A DNA stretch of 60,000 nt from Liolophura sinensis (taxonomy: Eukaryota; Mollusca; Polyplacophora; Chitonida; Chitonidae), in the NCBI RefSeq assembly GCF_032854445.1, contig NC_088295.1, positions 43,947,385 through 44,007,384 on the forward strand. The letters are read 5' to 3'. The notes under the pieces are model-generated. The model saw only the letters and a program-made list of their open reading frames with translations. It did no database searches and was not told where the DNA came from. Position numbers and translations under genes: made by a program. Positions 34,901 through 41,518 of this stretch are shown here, piece by piece. Position 1 is the stretch's first letter; every line of letters starts with the position of its first letter.

Positions 34901-37575
34901 CCTGTTCCATGCATGTAATTTTTGACTGTGATTTTAATACTATTTTAATCTCATTGAATCACTAAGTTACATCGGTCAGCACTTAACCTATTCTACCGTT
35001 CTGTGCCTCTATTCAGTTCTCCAGTTTGGCTTCCTCACTCTGTTCGTGGCTGCCTTCCCTCTGGCTCCACTCTTCGCTCTGATCAACAACATTATAGAAA
35101 TCCGTCTTGACGCCAACAAGTTTGTGAGGGATTTACAGCGGCCCTCAGCAGAGAGGGTCAAAGATATTGGTAAGGAAGTCAGAATACAATAGGCTTTGTA
35201 GAGGGCCTTGAAAAGCCCAGAATTTAAAAATAACTTTTCGAGGCCTTGGTGATCTATTTAAGGTCTGCAGCACTCACCTAAGCTACTGTAAATACATGTA
35301 GTAAGGAGATATTTATTTAGAGAAATAGCACATTAGAATCCAAGCATTCATTCATTCTTGGAGAAATTTGTTTTCCAGCATCTTTGAAATTGCTTAATGA
35401 ACTTCTGTTTTGTATGGGAAAGTTCAACAAATTTAGGTCATTTTACATTGTTTTAATAAGCTTGTGTAACTGTGGTACATTAATTCAAGTAGCATGGAAA
35501 ATATGAAATTTTGGGCCTGAAAAAGTGTGGAAATTTGAACGTACATGTACTCTGATAGTCATTTGTGAAGCAGGTGGCATATGTTGTGAATATACATGTA
35601 TCTCCAAACATTTCAGTGAATCAGGCTGAATTTTCATTTATTTAAAAGGAAGGGTTTTTTTTATGTGCTCAAAATGATTGAAGTTATTAAGTTAGATTTA
35701 AAGTAAAATGTTAATACTGGTCTTGTATGTTTCAGGTATTTGGTACAGTGTGCTGTATGGTGTGTCTAGAATTGCCATTATCTCCAATGTAAGTTATCTC
35801 CCTTGTGTTGTTAGCTCTGACAAGCATCTCTGTAAGTCACTCTGTTCATTTGTCAGTCAAATTCAAAAGCTAACTTCCTAACTGTACCTGTAAAGTGGGA
35901 AGTAACCACCTGATGGTCGTGGGTTTCCCCAGAGCTCTGTCCTGTTTCCTCCCATCATAATGCTGGCTGCCGTCGTATTAGTGAAATATTCTTGAGTATG
36001 GCGTAAAACATCAATGAAATAGATAAATAAATCCTACCGATACCTAATGTTGTCTTGTTACCTTGTAGGCCTTCATCCTGGCGCTGACGGCTGACTTCCT
36101 CCCACGACTCATCTACAGGATAGCTTACAGTGAGGATGGCACCAGTAAAGGTTTCTGGAATGGCACGCTGTCCTATTTTGATACTTCTGATTTTGAGAAT
36201 GGTTCACAGCCACTGGACATTTCCAGAAAAGTAGACATATGCAGGTATGCATAAAAGAGTTATATCATCGTCTCTAGTCAATATTTTGCAAGGTTCCCAA
36301 AGATTTAAGATATTCCGCTTTCTGGCTCTGTCGTCATTTTTTGCTCATTGCTATTTCGTAACAGTAGTTGAACGATATGGATGATAAATTTGTTTACTTT
36401 TATTATGGGTGAGTATAATTCTCTTGTATCAAGCCAGGAAATAGTTACCTGGCATTTTTGAAAACACTCCTCCAGACTAATTGGTAAGGCCCATTTTGTC
36501 CGTGTTATATAATATGGAACCAAGGTTACTTGAGTTTGGTATTATCTTTGCCCAGTTTTATAGAACAAGTGAAAACCACTTTGCGAAAATGGGATGTTCT
36601 CAAAAATATCCAGCACCTATTTCCTTCCAAGACAAGACACGCCAGGGTTAAATTTTTCCTTCACCTACTACGTTTTTACCTGTATTTTTCCAAGGTATCG
36701 TGATTTCCGTAACCCCCCATGGCACACCCCCTCCAAGGACAGGTATGAGTATTCCGAGATGTACTGGCACATCATGACTGGCAGACTGGCCTTCGTCGTC
36801 GTCTTTGAGGTAAGTGGAGCTGACACAGGCTCAGTGTACATTAGGGGTGTAACTATTAGAGAACTAATCGGATGTGTAGATCGGTTTGTGTTGCATGGTT
36901 TTCTCACAAATCACATCATTTTACAGTGAGAAATATGACTGAAGTTTTTTTGAAAATGGCCCATAGGGAATGTTTCTCAGAGGGTTGTAAAGTTACACCG
37001 TCCTCATCACCGCAATGTGGCATTCTGATGGTATAAGCTGCTTTGGTGCTTGCCCCGTAGTGAGCATATCATATGTGGAAAAACCCTTCAGTCATTGACT
37101 TAATTTCTGTGGTTTAGCTTGGGGCAGGGTTTAAAATAAAACTGACTGCCATCGATAAATTAATTCAGTATGGTCCGTCAGATATTTAAATATAATAAAT
37201 GTTAGCTGTTCATGTATCGATTTGCTGTTCATGTGTGCCTCACATGTCACTTTTCTGTTCACTCAACAGAACGTTGTTGTTGTACTGACAAGTCTGATAG
37301 CCTGGATGATTCCAGACATGCCGATCAAATTGAAGAACCAGATCCACAGAGAGAATCGCATTATCAACGAAGTCATCCTGAAGACAGAGCTGCAACGAGC
37401 GCAGTTTCGCGCTTCAATTCGAGGACGCCCTAATCAGGCGAATGGTACCGACCCAAATGCTCCCCCCATGGGACCACCACTTGGGAAGACGAATCTACCT
37501 GTGGTCGATGATGGAGAGATGGAATTGAGGGAACGAACGAACAACGGCCGGAAAGAACATGCGACATACCTGTAG
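346..37575 (+). CDS. ANO7: Anoctamin (TMEM16 family), ANO7-like, complete 24-exon coding region
   Basis: Joining 24 GT-AG exons (346-418, 9403-9449, 10398-10559, 11395-11490, 12423-12467, 18353-18501, 19387-19502, 24192-24247, 24922-25025, 25419-25553, 26480-26640, 28003-28085, 28745-28825, 31428-31505, 32209-32373, 32836-32984, 33199-33253, 33574-33674, 34367-34503, 35017-35169, 35736-35788, 36069-36244, 36695-36809, 37270-37575) gives one 931-residue frame. Residues ~41-280 match the anoctamin cytoplasmic dimerisation domain; ~283-860 are the ten-helix membrane domain. All six TMEM16 calcium-site residues are visible: N611, E615, E660, E663, E692, D696. The first extracellular loop has C332, C341, C344, C348 and C357; the last has NxS/T sites at N764 and N777. 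The RFVGxPGxYxTLFG run and the length fit ANO7 best (human ANO7 is ~933 residues); ANO4/5/6 are the alternatives. Family role: Ca2+-activated chloride channel and/or lipid scramblase in a membrane. Subfamily is inferred by eye. Confidence 0.93.
2291..2710 (+). repeat. Nested SINE-1 copies
   Basis: A full-length SINE-1 (about 2396-2673: tRNA-like head with an A-box-like TGACTCAGTTGGTTAG, body, AAATA tail) sits inside an older copy (2291-2394 continued at 2689-2710). The junctions carry a 15-bp duplication, 2380-2394 and 2674-2688, with one mismatch. This gives the relative age of the insertions. Confidence 0.8.
5996..6225 (+). repeat. SINE-1, nearly complete
   Basis: Plus-strand copy with a B-box-like GAGTTCAAGTCC at about 6043, the conserved body with CATAATGCTGGCCGCC, and the tail GAGTACGGCGTACAACACC then AATTAAATAAATAAG. 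The first half of the tRNA-like head is missing. Confidence 0.8.
7340..8205 (+). repeat. Minisatellite, ~35/36-bp units in a 71-bp dimer
   Basis: The alternating blocks TTTACCATTCCCAAACCCTG and TTTACCATTCACAAAACCCT, each followed by TTCCATTTAACCAA or TTCCATATAGCCAG, form a ~71-bp higher-order unit, cleanest at 7675-8080 and degenerate at both edges. It lies in anoctamin intron 1. Confidence 0.9.
9403..9449 (+). CDS. ANO7: Anoctamin exon 2
   Basis: This 47-nt exon between tcctcag and gtaggt completes an Asp codon and encodes [16 protein letters not shown], residues 25-40. It lies in the poorly conserved N-terminus. Support is from splice sites and matching phase (enters with 2 nt, leaves in phase 0). 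Confidence 0.8.
9565..9780. mobile_element. MITE-like element B, copy 1
   Basis: The ends form an imperfect inverted repeat: TGTAATTCTTCAGCC on the left and GTTGAGGAATTAGAGTA on the right. The inside aligns over about 215 bp with 15951-16166 (ATTCAAG, GAAATTGGC, CAACCAATGTA, GTGCATAAAT). No coding capacity. Confidence 0.7.
10398..10559 (+). CDS. ANO7: Anoctamin exon 3, start of cytoplasmic domain
   Basis: A 162-nt phase 0-0 exon (acceptor atttcag, donor gtacaa) encodes residues 41-94. It includes [11 protein letters not shown], the hallmark start of the anoctamin N-terminal dimerisation domain, then a charged helix and [11 protein letters not shown]. Confidence 0.95.
10922..11278 (+). repeat. 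SINE-2, full length
   Basis: A tRNA-derived head with A-box-like TAGCACAGTTGGTAGAGCG and B-box-like AGGGTCAATCC, a ~250-bp body (TAAGACCTTAAAAGAGG, CTTCGGTAAGGCGTCTCAGT) and a tail AAGTACGACGTTAAATCCCA followed by CACTCACT-type repeats. It lies in anoctamin intron 3. Confidence 0.85.
11395..11490 (+). CDS. ANO7: Anoctamin exon 4
   Basis: A 96-nt phase 0-0 exon encodes residues 95-126, including [16 protein letters not shown]. This is the conserved strand-helix in which anoctamins carry a (V/L)HAPWxxLxxYAE motif. The donor is gtatga. Confidence 0.95.
12423..12467 (+). CDS. ANO7: Anoctamin exon 5 (45 nt)
   Basis: A short phase 0-0 exon encodes [15 protein letters not shown], residues 127-141. 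The acceptor tract is strongly T-rich; the donor gtcaga is weak. Exons 4 and 6 are both phase 0 here, so skipping it would keep the frame. Confidence 0.72.
12816..13168 (+). repeat. SINE-2 copy with (CACT)n tail
   Basis: Same body blocks as the copy at 10922 (GGCGGTAGATCCAGGGTCAA, TTCGGTAAGGCGTCTCAGTA, GACGTTAAATCCCAAGCAC), with a decayed head, ending in five CACT units. Confidence 0.85.
13955..13996 (+). repeat. (TA)n microsatellite
   Basis: About 21 uninterrupted TA units in anoctamin intron 5. A shorter AT tract occurs at 56957-56982. Confidence 0.95.
15951..16166. mobile_element. MITE-like element B, copy 2
   Basis: Aligns with the element at 9565 in the same orientation. Termini are GTAATTCTTCAACCTTTGCA and GCTTGAGGAATTAGGG, which pair as imperfect inverted repeats. 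Confidence 0.7.
17375..18285 (+). repeat. Minisatellite, 46-bp unit in a 92-bp dimer
   Basis: Units begin ACATGCCCGCCATCCAGCAT or ACATGCCCGCCATCCAACAT and alternate. ATG positions 17745, 17791 and 17837 give the 46-bp period. The array is regular from about 17602 to 18268 and degenerate from 17375. The unit has few stops, so long open frames occur on both strands. Confidence 0.9.
18353..18501 (+). CDS. ANO7: Anoctamin exon 6
   Basis: A 149-nt exon encodes residues 142-191: a [15 protein letters not shown] helix and then a Pro-rich linker. It ends two bases into a Leu codon before gtgagt. A 46-bp minisatellite ends about 75 bp upstream and is open in the same frame. Confidence 0.92.
18787..18903 (+). 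repeat. SINE-1, diverged 3' part
   Basis: Recognised by the CAGGTTTCCTC, CCATAATGCT and CTGAGTACGCCAAAAC blocks with an AAATAAGTAAG tail. It is strongly diverged and headless. Confidence 0.6.
19021..19350 (+). repeat. SINE-3 with an ~85-bp segment in three tandem copies
   Basis: Units at about 19021-19104, 19105-19189 and 19190-19274 share CACATGGGAAAGTTCATCAG, TTGCTGAA and CACTCAGGTTTCCTC. The last continues into the family tail TTCTTGATCATGGCATCAAA and AAGTAAATAAATA. A tRNA-like head lies upstream at about 18955-19015. Confidence 0.8.
19387..19502 (+). CDS. ANO7: Anoctamin exon 7
   Basis: A 116-nt exon after ttgcag encodes residues ~191-229. It includes [17 protein letters not shown], which matches the conserved anoctamin stretch F(F)s.a.Rs.iv..iL. 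It ends one base into a Gly codon before gtaagc. Confidence 0.95.
19956..20225 (+). repeat. SINE-1, full length with target-site duplication
   Basis: Starts GGGGCCTCTGTGGCTCAGTT (A box), has a B-box-like GTGAGTTCA and ends in (AAATA)n. An 8-bp direct repeat ATAAAGTA flanks it at 19948-19955 and 20226-20233. Best reference copy of this tRNA-derived family in the window. Confidence 0.85.
22863..22988 (+). repeat. 42-bp direct repeat, three copies
   Basis: GTATCTATATTATCTTATGT plus AGATACATATGGTTTAAATGTA repeats three times almost perfectly. Each unit holds a GTATCT...AGATAC inverted repeat. It is young by its low divergence. Confidence 0.9.
23184..23335 (+). repeat. SINE-1 3' fragment
   Basis: Body and tail only: GGCAACCTGCTG, CATAATGCTGGCTGCCG, TTCTTGAGTATGGCGTAAAA and an AAATA-type tail. 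Confidence 0.8.
23641..23842. mobile_element. MITE-like element A, copy 1
   Basis: Shares AACATTCTGAGAAAACTATG, GAATTCCACTGAAAAAAGTG and both ends with copies at 28301 and 45376. The terminal inverted repeat reads TTTTCAACCTTTTCAA against TGATAAGGTTGAAG. Confidence 0.72.
24192..24247 (+). CDS. ANO7: Anoctamin exon 8
   Basis: A 56-nt exon (acceptor tgtttcag, donor gtactg) encodes residues 230-248, [19 protein letters not shown]. This is the near-universal anoctamin motif G(I)xxLxxxGxxxAAYPLHxG, split at its last Gly. Confidence 0.95.
24922..25025 (+). CDS. ANO7: Anoctamin exon 9
   Basis: A 104-nt exon encodes residues 249-283. It holds the [13 protein letters not shown] motif and the QPLxxV run leading to the first membrane segment. 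It ends two bases into a Gln codon before gtatgt. Confidence 0.95.
25290..25375 (+). repeat. SINE-2-like 3' end
   Basis: TCATATGGCTGAAATACTGC, then GTGTCATTAAACCCCAAGC resembles the terminal part of SINE-2. It lies about 45 bp before anoctamin exon 10. Similar minus-strand ends occur at about 44960-45030 and 47775-47845. Confidence 0.55.
25419..25553 (+). CDS. ANO7: Anoctamin exon 10, first transmembrane segment
   Basis: A 135-nt exon encodes residues 283-328. It includes the family signature [18 protein letters not shown] followed by TM1 (about 291-318). It ends two bases into a codon before gtaagt. Confidence 0.97.
25588..26300 (+). repeat. Tandem array, ~12 units of 58-63 bp
   Basis: Units contain AAGTGATACTCAAATTTAGT, ACTAAATTGT and TTGAGTATATTAAAGGCAT. 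Starts recur at about 25647, 25708, 25767, 25826, 25889, 25948, 26007, 26066, 26125, 26184 and 26244. The array takes up most of anoctamin intron 10. Confidence 0.9.
26480..26640 (+). CDS. ANO7: Anoctamin exon 11, Cys-rich extracellular loop and TM2
   Basis: A 161-nt exon encodes residues 328-382. Cysteines 332, 341, 344, 348 and 357 form the conserved extracellular Cys cluster ([11 protein letters not shown]). The [15 protein letters not shown] run begins TM2. The donor is gtgagt. Confidence 0.97.
26793..27006. mobile_element. MITE-like element A, copy 2 (inverted)
   Basis: Opposite orientation to the other three. AGCACTTTTTTCAGTGGAAG, CTCAGAATGTTTCAAAATGT and GGTTGGAGAATTAGGGTA are reverse complements of the family blocks. 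Confidence 0.7.
27360..27710 (+). repeat. SINE-1 fragments, first part of cluster
   Basis: A truncated plus-strand copy (27365-27436), a minus-strand tail piece (27437-27505) and a longer plus-strand body and tail (27505-27710) lie end to end. This suggests repeated insertion into earlier copies. Confidence 0.7.
27717..27960 (-). repeat. SINE-1 (minus) split by a plus-strand SINE-1 tail
   Basis: The minus-strand copy runs 27717-27805 and resumes at 27906-27960 with its head region. Between them lies a plus-strand 3' fragment (27815-27896). The 9-bp TACAGCTGG occurs at both junctions (27806-27814 and 27897-27905), as expected of target-primed insertion. Confidence 0.8.
28003..28085 (+). CDS. 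ANO7: Anoctamin exon 12
   Basis: An 83-nt exon encodes residues 382-409. It holds the conserved [18 protein letters not shown] at the end of TM2 and an acidic turn. It enters with 2 nt and leaves in phase 0 before gtatac. Confidence 0.97.
28298..28507. mobile_element. MITE-like element A, copy 3
   Basis: CATTCTCAGAGAAGTATGAG, AGTGACACATATGAATTCTA and GAGGTTGAAAAGATTGATGA follow the family order; the left end is diverged. Confidence 0.7.
28745..28825 (+). CDS. ANO7: Anoctamin exon 13
   Basis: An 81-nt phase 0-0 exon encodes residues 410-436, the EEPPRPEY/HPVTG intracellular loop between TM2 and TM3. Anoctamins have (R)PxFEAxxxxxxxNPITG here. Confidence 0.95.
28826..31427 (+). other. Anoctamin intron 13 (2.6 kb)
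   Basis: Holds two diverged copies of one repeat at about 28930-29130 and 29930-30130. The rest is AT-rich with no supported exon; open frames of 60-130 codons have no recognisable domain. Confidence 0.6.
31428..31505 (+). CDS. ANO7: Anoctamin exon 14, TM3 start
   Basis: A 78-nt phase 0-0 exon encodes residues 437-462: [14 protein letters not shown] and then the first half of TM3. It follows the longest intron in the membrane-domain half (28826-31427). Confidence 0.93.
32209..32373 (+). CDS. ANO7: Anoctamin exon 15, TM3 end and TM4
   Basis: A 165-nt phase 0-0 exon encodes residues 463-517: the rest of TM3, an extracellular loop with a KNAS glycosylation site, and TM4 ([13 protein letters not shown]). 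The donor is gtaatt. Confidence 0.94.
32836..32984 (+). CDS. ANO7: Anoctamin exon 16, TM4-TM5
   Basis: A 149-nt exon encodes residues 518-567. It includes the conserved [16 protein letters not shown] loop and TM5 with [19 protein letters not shown]. In scrambling TMEM16 proteins the TM4-TM5 area lines the lipid path; which activity applies here cannot be read by eye. Confidence 0.97.
33199..33253 (+). CDS. ANO7: Anoctamin exon 17
   Basis: A 55-nt exon encodes residues 567-585, [19 protein letters not shown]. This stretch is the clearest ANO7-like block; other paralogues carry different residues after FVGxPG. Confidence 0.95.
33574..33674 (+). CDS. ANO7: Anoctamin exon 18, TM6 with calcium-site residues
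   Basis: A 101-nt exon encodes residues 586-619, [13 protein letters not shown] and TM6. N611 and E615 in QNNLVE correspond to the TM6 Ca2+ ligands of TMEM16A. It ends two bases into a Pro codon before gtaagt. Confidence 0.97.
33838..34155 (+). repeat. SINE-2, head-truncated
   Basis: Starts at GGAGCGGTAGATCCAGGGTC and runs through the body to AAGTAGGATGTTAAACCTCC. It lies in anoctamin intron 18. Confidence 0.85.
34207..34346 (+). repeat. SINE-3 copy
   Basis: CACATGTGGAAAAGTTTAAT, TTGTTTCCTCCACTCAAGG and AAAAATTCTTGAGCTTAGAA follow the order of the SINE-3 body and tail; it is diverged and ends about 20 bp before anoctamin exon 19. Confidence 0.65.
34367..34503 (+). CDS. ANO7: Anoctamin exon 19, TM7 start with calcium-site residues
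   Basis: A 137-nt exon encodes residues 619-664: a basic cytoplasmic linker, then FYEYLEM with E660 and E663, the two TM7 Ca2+ ligands. It ends one base into a Val codon before gtaagt. Confidence 0.97.
35017..35169 (+). CDS. ANO7: Anoctamin exon 20, TM7-TM8
   Basis: A 153-nt exon encodes residues 665-716. It carries the most conserved family block, [19 protein letters not shown] and [10 protein letters not shown], with E692 and D696 as the TM8 Ca2+ ligands. Confidence 0.98.
35736..35788 (+). CDS. ANO7: Anoctamin exon 21
   Basis: A 53-nt exon encodes residues 716-733, [18 protein letters not shown], the start of TM9. The preceding DIG and following NAF are typical of anoctamins. Confidence 0.96.
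35886..36033 (+). repeat. SINE-1 3' fragment in anoctamin intron 21
   Basis: Contains GATGGTCGTGGGTTTCCCC, CATAATGCTGGCTGCCGTCG and the TTGAGTATGGCGTAAAAC tail. It fills half of the intron before exon 22 and ends about 35 bp before the acceptor. Confidence 0.8.
36069..36244 (+). CDS. ANO7: Anoctamin exon 22, TM9 and last extracellular loop
   Basis: A 176-nt exon encodes residues 734-792: [13 protein letters not shown], then the last extracellular loop with predicted N-glycosylation sites N764-G-T and N777-G-S, ending at the conserved Cys before RYRDFR. Confidence 0.96.
36695..36809 (+). CDS. ANO7: Anoctamin exon 23, TM10 start
   Basis: A 115-nt exon encodes residues 792-830: [13 protein letters not shown], then [16 protein letters not shown], the start of TM10. 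The donor is gtaagt. Confidence 0.97.
37270..37575 (+). CDS. ANO7: Anoctamin exon 24, TM10 end and C-terminal tail
   Basis: The last coding exon encodes residues 831-931 and a TAG stop. It contains the end of TM10 ([13 protein letters not shown]), the conserved amphipathic helix [16 protein letters not shown], and an unconserved Pro/Asn-rich hydrophilic tail of about 70 residues. Confidence 0.96.
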   Translation, partial: NVVVVLTSLIAWMIPDMPIKLKNQIHRENRIINEVILKTELQRAQFRASIRGRPNQANGTDPNAPPMGPPLGKTNLPVVDDGEMELRERTNNGRKEHATYL

Positions 37576-40500
37576 TCCGGCAGGCACGCTCCAGTGGTTG
37601 ACTGTCACCTGTCTGCCCACAGTATGACCATTGGTCATCAGTGCCTTCTCAATACTCATTTGTGTACATAGCTCACTACTGGCTGTTGTAGAATCGACTA
37701 GCTCCTCTCTAATGTAACTTAATTGTTGTAAAGATGCTAGAGTGGTTGAAAATGTTGTTTTAACAGGATGCAGGAAAATTCGTCAGAACAGGCCTATGGT
37801 TTCTGGACATTTAAATGACAGTGAATAGGTTAGATGCTTTTTGGTTTTATTGAATTTATTGTACAGCCCCATATTGTAGATATTAATTCTATGATCATTG
37901 ATATGCAATCCATTTAACATTGTTCAGTTATTTTGTCAACGAATAAGTTTTCACTGATGCTGGCAGATATTATACCGATCCCATACATACCTGTATTCTT
38001 CTAAAATTTGGGACAGATACTAGTAGTGTTGAAAGTAGAATGACATTTCTTTACCAGCCTTTTGGAAAAGTAAAAATATGAGCATGCCCCTTGTCTATGT
38101 CTAACCTTGTGAGAAAAAAGAAAATCAATATTCCCGCTAGAATTACATATATATACACTAAAATGAGCAGACCAGACCAGGTGTCCAAATTTTAGAAGAA
38201 TTGGGGTATGCAAATTTATATACATATAAGGAGATATTTTTATAGACTTATAAGCTCCAAAATGCATACGTGTTTACCTTGCTCAGGTTGTAACGTGGAA
38301 ACAACGCATTTGAGGTGTTCGTTGACATGTTTTGCACTGTTGCTACATGTGGTTATGCTCCTTACGAAAAGATCAAGGATCTGTTTTAAAGAATTTGCAA
38401 TCTGTCAGAAAATATAATTTAAGACATTAAACACAACTTAAAACGAAGGCCTAGTTTTTCAAGCAGATAGATGACCAGAAATGCTTCATCACATGTTCAG
38501 ATGAAGGAATATGTTTCTCCCATACTCTTGTTGTGCCTAATCAGTGATTGGCTAATATTTAGTCGTTTTATGTGACGTAAGCCAATAAAAAGTTGTTAAA
38601 TTCTCTTGTTAATCAAATGAAAATAAGTAAAGTTTGCTCAGTCAGTGTCGAGCAAGCCAGATTTTGCGAAATTTCACCTAGATTTGACCAAATTATGACT
38701 AGAATATGTAAATAAATTCCCTTCATTGCAGGCCTAGAGATTTGACAAAGTGCAGAAATGTGTAATTCTAGACTGCAAGCACTTTTAGCTTAGATACAGC
38801 GTCCAAATCATGGTCACTGTATTAAAACTTGAGAACACAAACCTGATGATGTAGCTTAGAGACAATGACTTATCATTGAATCAACTTGACTATGACACAT
38901 ACAGTGTTTGGCCACATGTTCCGCTTGCCAGTCGCAGGTGATTGTACCAAATAATGAACTACTGATTCTGATCATTGGGAGACTTTATGTATTTGGGCAT
39001 TATTATCCTTAGTCGAGTCTTCCTGCTAAACCGCCAAATCAATCCTGCTTTAACCCGACTGCAGACTAGAAATGTTAGCAATGGTGCATGCAGGCATTAA
39101 ATAGATATACAAGTATGTCTTTGCTATTAACGGTGATATATTTGTGATTGTAAGGTCATCAATCCCTCGGCTATCCGCCCTTGTAAAGTCATAATGTATT
39201 TAACTGTTGTGGACTCGTAATAACTGCTGCTGTTGCTGCTAACTCACAGTAACTGCTCTTAGTTTTTTTTTTTTTTTTTTGCAGTGTGAATGTAGGGATT
39301 GCAGATTGTTTTCTGAATGCTCAGATCTGAATTTTATTCAAATTAATGTAGCATGTGAAATATTTTTTTTTTGGAGCAAATTAGTATGTCTTGGTTGTGT
39401 TGAGAGTGTAACTTTTGACTTTACAGTGATACTTGTGTCATATGTTATCTTTAATGTTATTATTGTGTGGCCTTTCTAACTTAACTGTGAGATTTGGTGA
39501 TGCTTCTAACAGAAATACCGGTACTCTTGTAACATATTTACAATATCTGTGTGAAATGCAATATTGGCACATGTGCTTTTGAAATTACACTTTTTTGTGA
39601 TACAAAGCTCTCTGGCAGAGTTTATTTTGTATTTCTCTACAGTTTTGTCTGCACTGTTAACAGTTACCCTGTCTAGAGATTTTTATTCTTTTGTTAGAAT
39701 TTTTACACATCATGTATGTTAGATCTGAACTTGGACTTATCTGATCTTTTGTATGAAATTGTTTCTGGTTTGTTTTTTTTTTAATTATTTTTAAGGTTAT
39801 TTTATTTGTTATTTCAGCAAACCCATGGTAAGACTTGTTCTATTAAAATTTTTATATAAACGTTTTATAGCAGACCTATAGGCCAGAATTTCTTTTTGGT
39901 TACATTTACATGTATAGTCAGTCTTTATTATATACACTCTGCATGTGCGTACATTGACAAAATTACTCTTACTATATGAACGAAGAGAATTTGGTTGGAG
40001 ATATCATAGATAAGTGTTAACCCCATACCATGTATTCTTAAAGTATTTATCAATAGAAACTTTATATTCACAGAGCATGTGATATTGTCTCCAGAATCTG
40101 TACATGTAACTTATGCTTATTCATCAACAATTTTACAGAAAAGACTCAGTCCAGTTATCTATCTCCCTTCAACTCTGACATAACTTTTCCATAGATCCCT
40201 TCCTTTAGAAAAATTTCTGTCATATTGTACTCAAATACATGCACCGTAGAGATGTGTGTGGCTGAAGTTGTGTGTGACAGCATGTGATGATTGAACAAGC
40301 CAGCCAACCAGCCATTTATTCATATAAGGTGAAAGTCCTTGCATGCATCATTATTCTTGCCACCCAGCCATTATATGCATAGATTCTCAATTGTATTTGA
40401 TTCAGGGGTGAAAATAGGAGCGTGTAATTCATGTACGGTGAAATCTCGCTTTAAAGTGAGATTTGCATGCTATCAGATAAACCTTTGACTATGTGTTGCA

Positions 40501-41482
40501 GAAAATTCACCATGAAAAGCATGATTTTACATTACATGAATTGTATCCCAGTCTAAGTAGGATCTGGGGCCATTTCTGACTCGTCAAAATTTAAAAACTC
40601 TGTACGATGCTTAGCTTTTGGTACAGTAAGTTGAAATTTGGACCCATTTGTCTTAAGATAACATTGATGAAGGGTACAAAATATTAATTTCTAAAACCCC
40701 CCCAGAATTTTGGCTCTGTGGAATCCACCCCTGGTTGTGTCAGTTAGTTACAAAGACCACATTTTATACTGTAGGTGACCAGTGCAAGCCACATACTAAA
40801 TCAAGTTGTAAATCACACATTGGGTATGTCATTGTAAGTGGAGGTATTGGTAGACTAGTCAAATACCCTTTGGACAGAAGATGCAGTCCTTTGTTTTCGT
40901 TTAAATAAACAAGTTTCTGATTTGTTTTTCACAGTTTTATTTTTCTTTAACTCTTTGATGTCTGATAAAACAGTTACATAATTTGACATGCATTTCATAA
41001 ATAAAGGTTTAAATAACAAGCGAACTATTTTGTTTTTCTTCATTTCTTGTAGGTGCTATGTACATAACAATATATCTCCAAAAAGAATAAATAAAACTTT
41101 CCCTAAAATAAAATATAAGAAAAGGAAAACAATTTTGCGTACAACTGGAAAAGTCTCCAAAAAGTTAATAGCACTAAAAACTAAAAAGTGTACTCTGACC
41201 TTTTTCATTATAAATTTGAACAATCCAAGTTTAATGAATTCTGTTTTAGTTGGACAACTTTGTTGATGTAGAAATACAAGACTCAAAAATAACAAAAATT
41301 GAGCAATTTAAAAGGCTCCTCCTAACATAATTAAATAGTATATAAATAGAAAACTATGCTGCTGGCAGTAAAATTACCCTTGTTTTAAATATTATACACA
41401 ATTGAGGTAGGAATGCTTAATCAAATGTATACCACAGCCTTCATATGGCAAGATTTTAATTGGCAAGGTCATCTGTATTTCT
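37576..41482. other. Convergent intergenic region with probable anoctamin 3'UTR
   Basis: No coding exon was found between the two convergent stop codons. Candidate poly(A) signals on the + strand are AATAAA at 38584-38589 and 38711-38716 and ATTAAA at 38426-38431; which is used cannot be told. The rest is AT-rich with a long T run near 39262-39280 and a hairpin at 40441-40464. Confidence 0.6.
40441..40464. repeat. Near-perfect 24-bp palindrome
   Basis: AAATCTCGCTTT and AAAGTGAGATTT form two 12-bp arms with one C/T mismatch (a G-T pair in RNA). Outer flanks near 40424 and 40525 (TTCATGTA / TACATGAA) also pair, so it may be the centre of a larger hairpin element. Confidence 0.65.
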
Positions 41483-41502
41483 TGATCTGATACGAAAGCA
41501 AC

Positions 41503-41508
41503 TTTATT
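41503..41508 (-). terminator. Poly(A) signal AATAAA of the EFCAB6-like gene
   Basis: TTTATT on the + strand reads AATAAA on the minus strand, ten bases after the stop codon at 41519-41521. If used, the 3'UTR would be only about 30-40 nt. Other candidates lie further down, so this is likely but not certain. Confidence 0.6.
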
Positions 41509-41518
41509 CACAAGCTAT

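Larger units (their letters stand above)
31506..35735 (+). other. Anoctamin introns 14-20, content between short exons
   Basis: The intron parts of this span hold a SINE-3 tail (about 33470-33545), a SINE-2 copy (33838-34155) and a SINE-3 copy (34207-34346). I see nothing else of note between the exons. Confidence 0.55.

Noticed and set aside
36594-36929. A 111-codon frame extending anoctamin exon 23 on both sides
   Set aside because: Only 36695-36809 is exon; the extensions are intron sequence beyond clear acceptor and donor sites.
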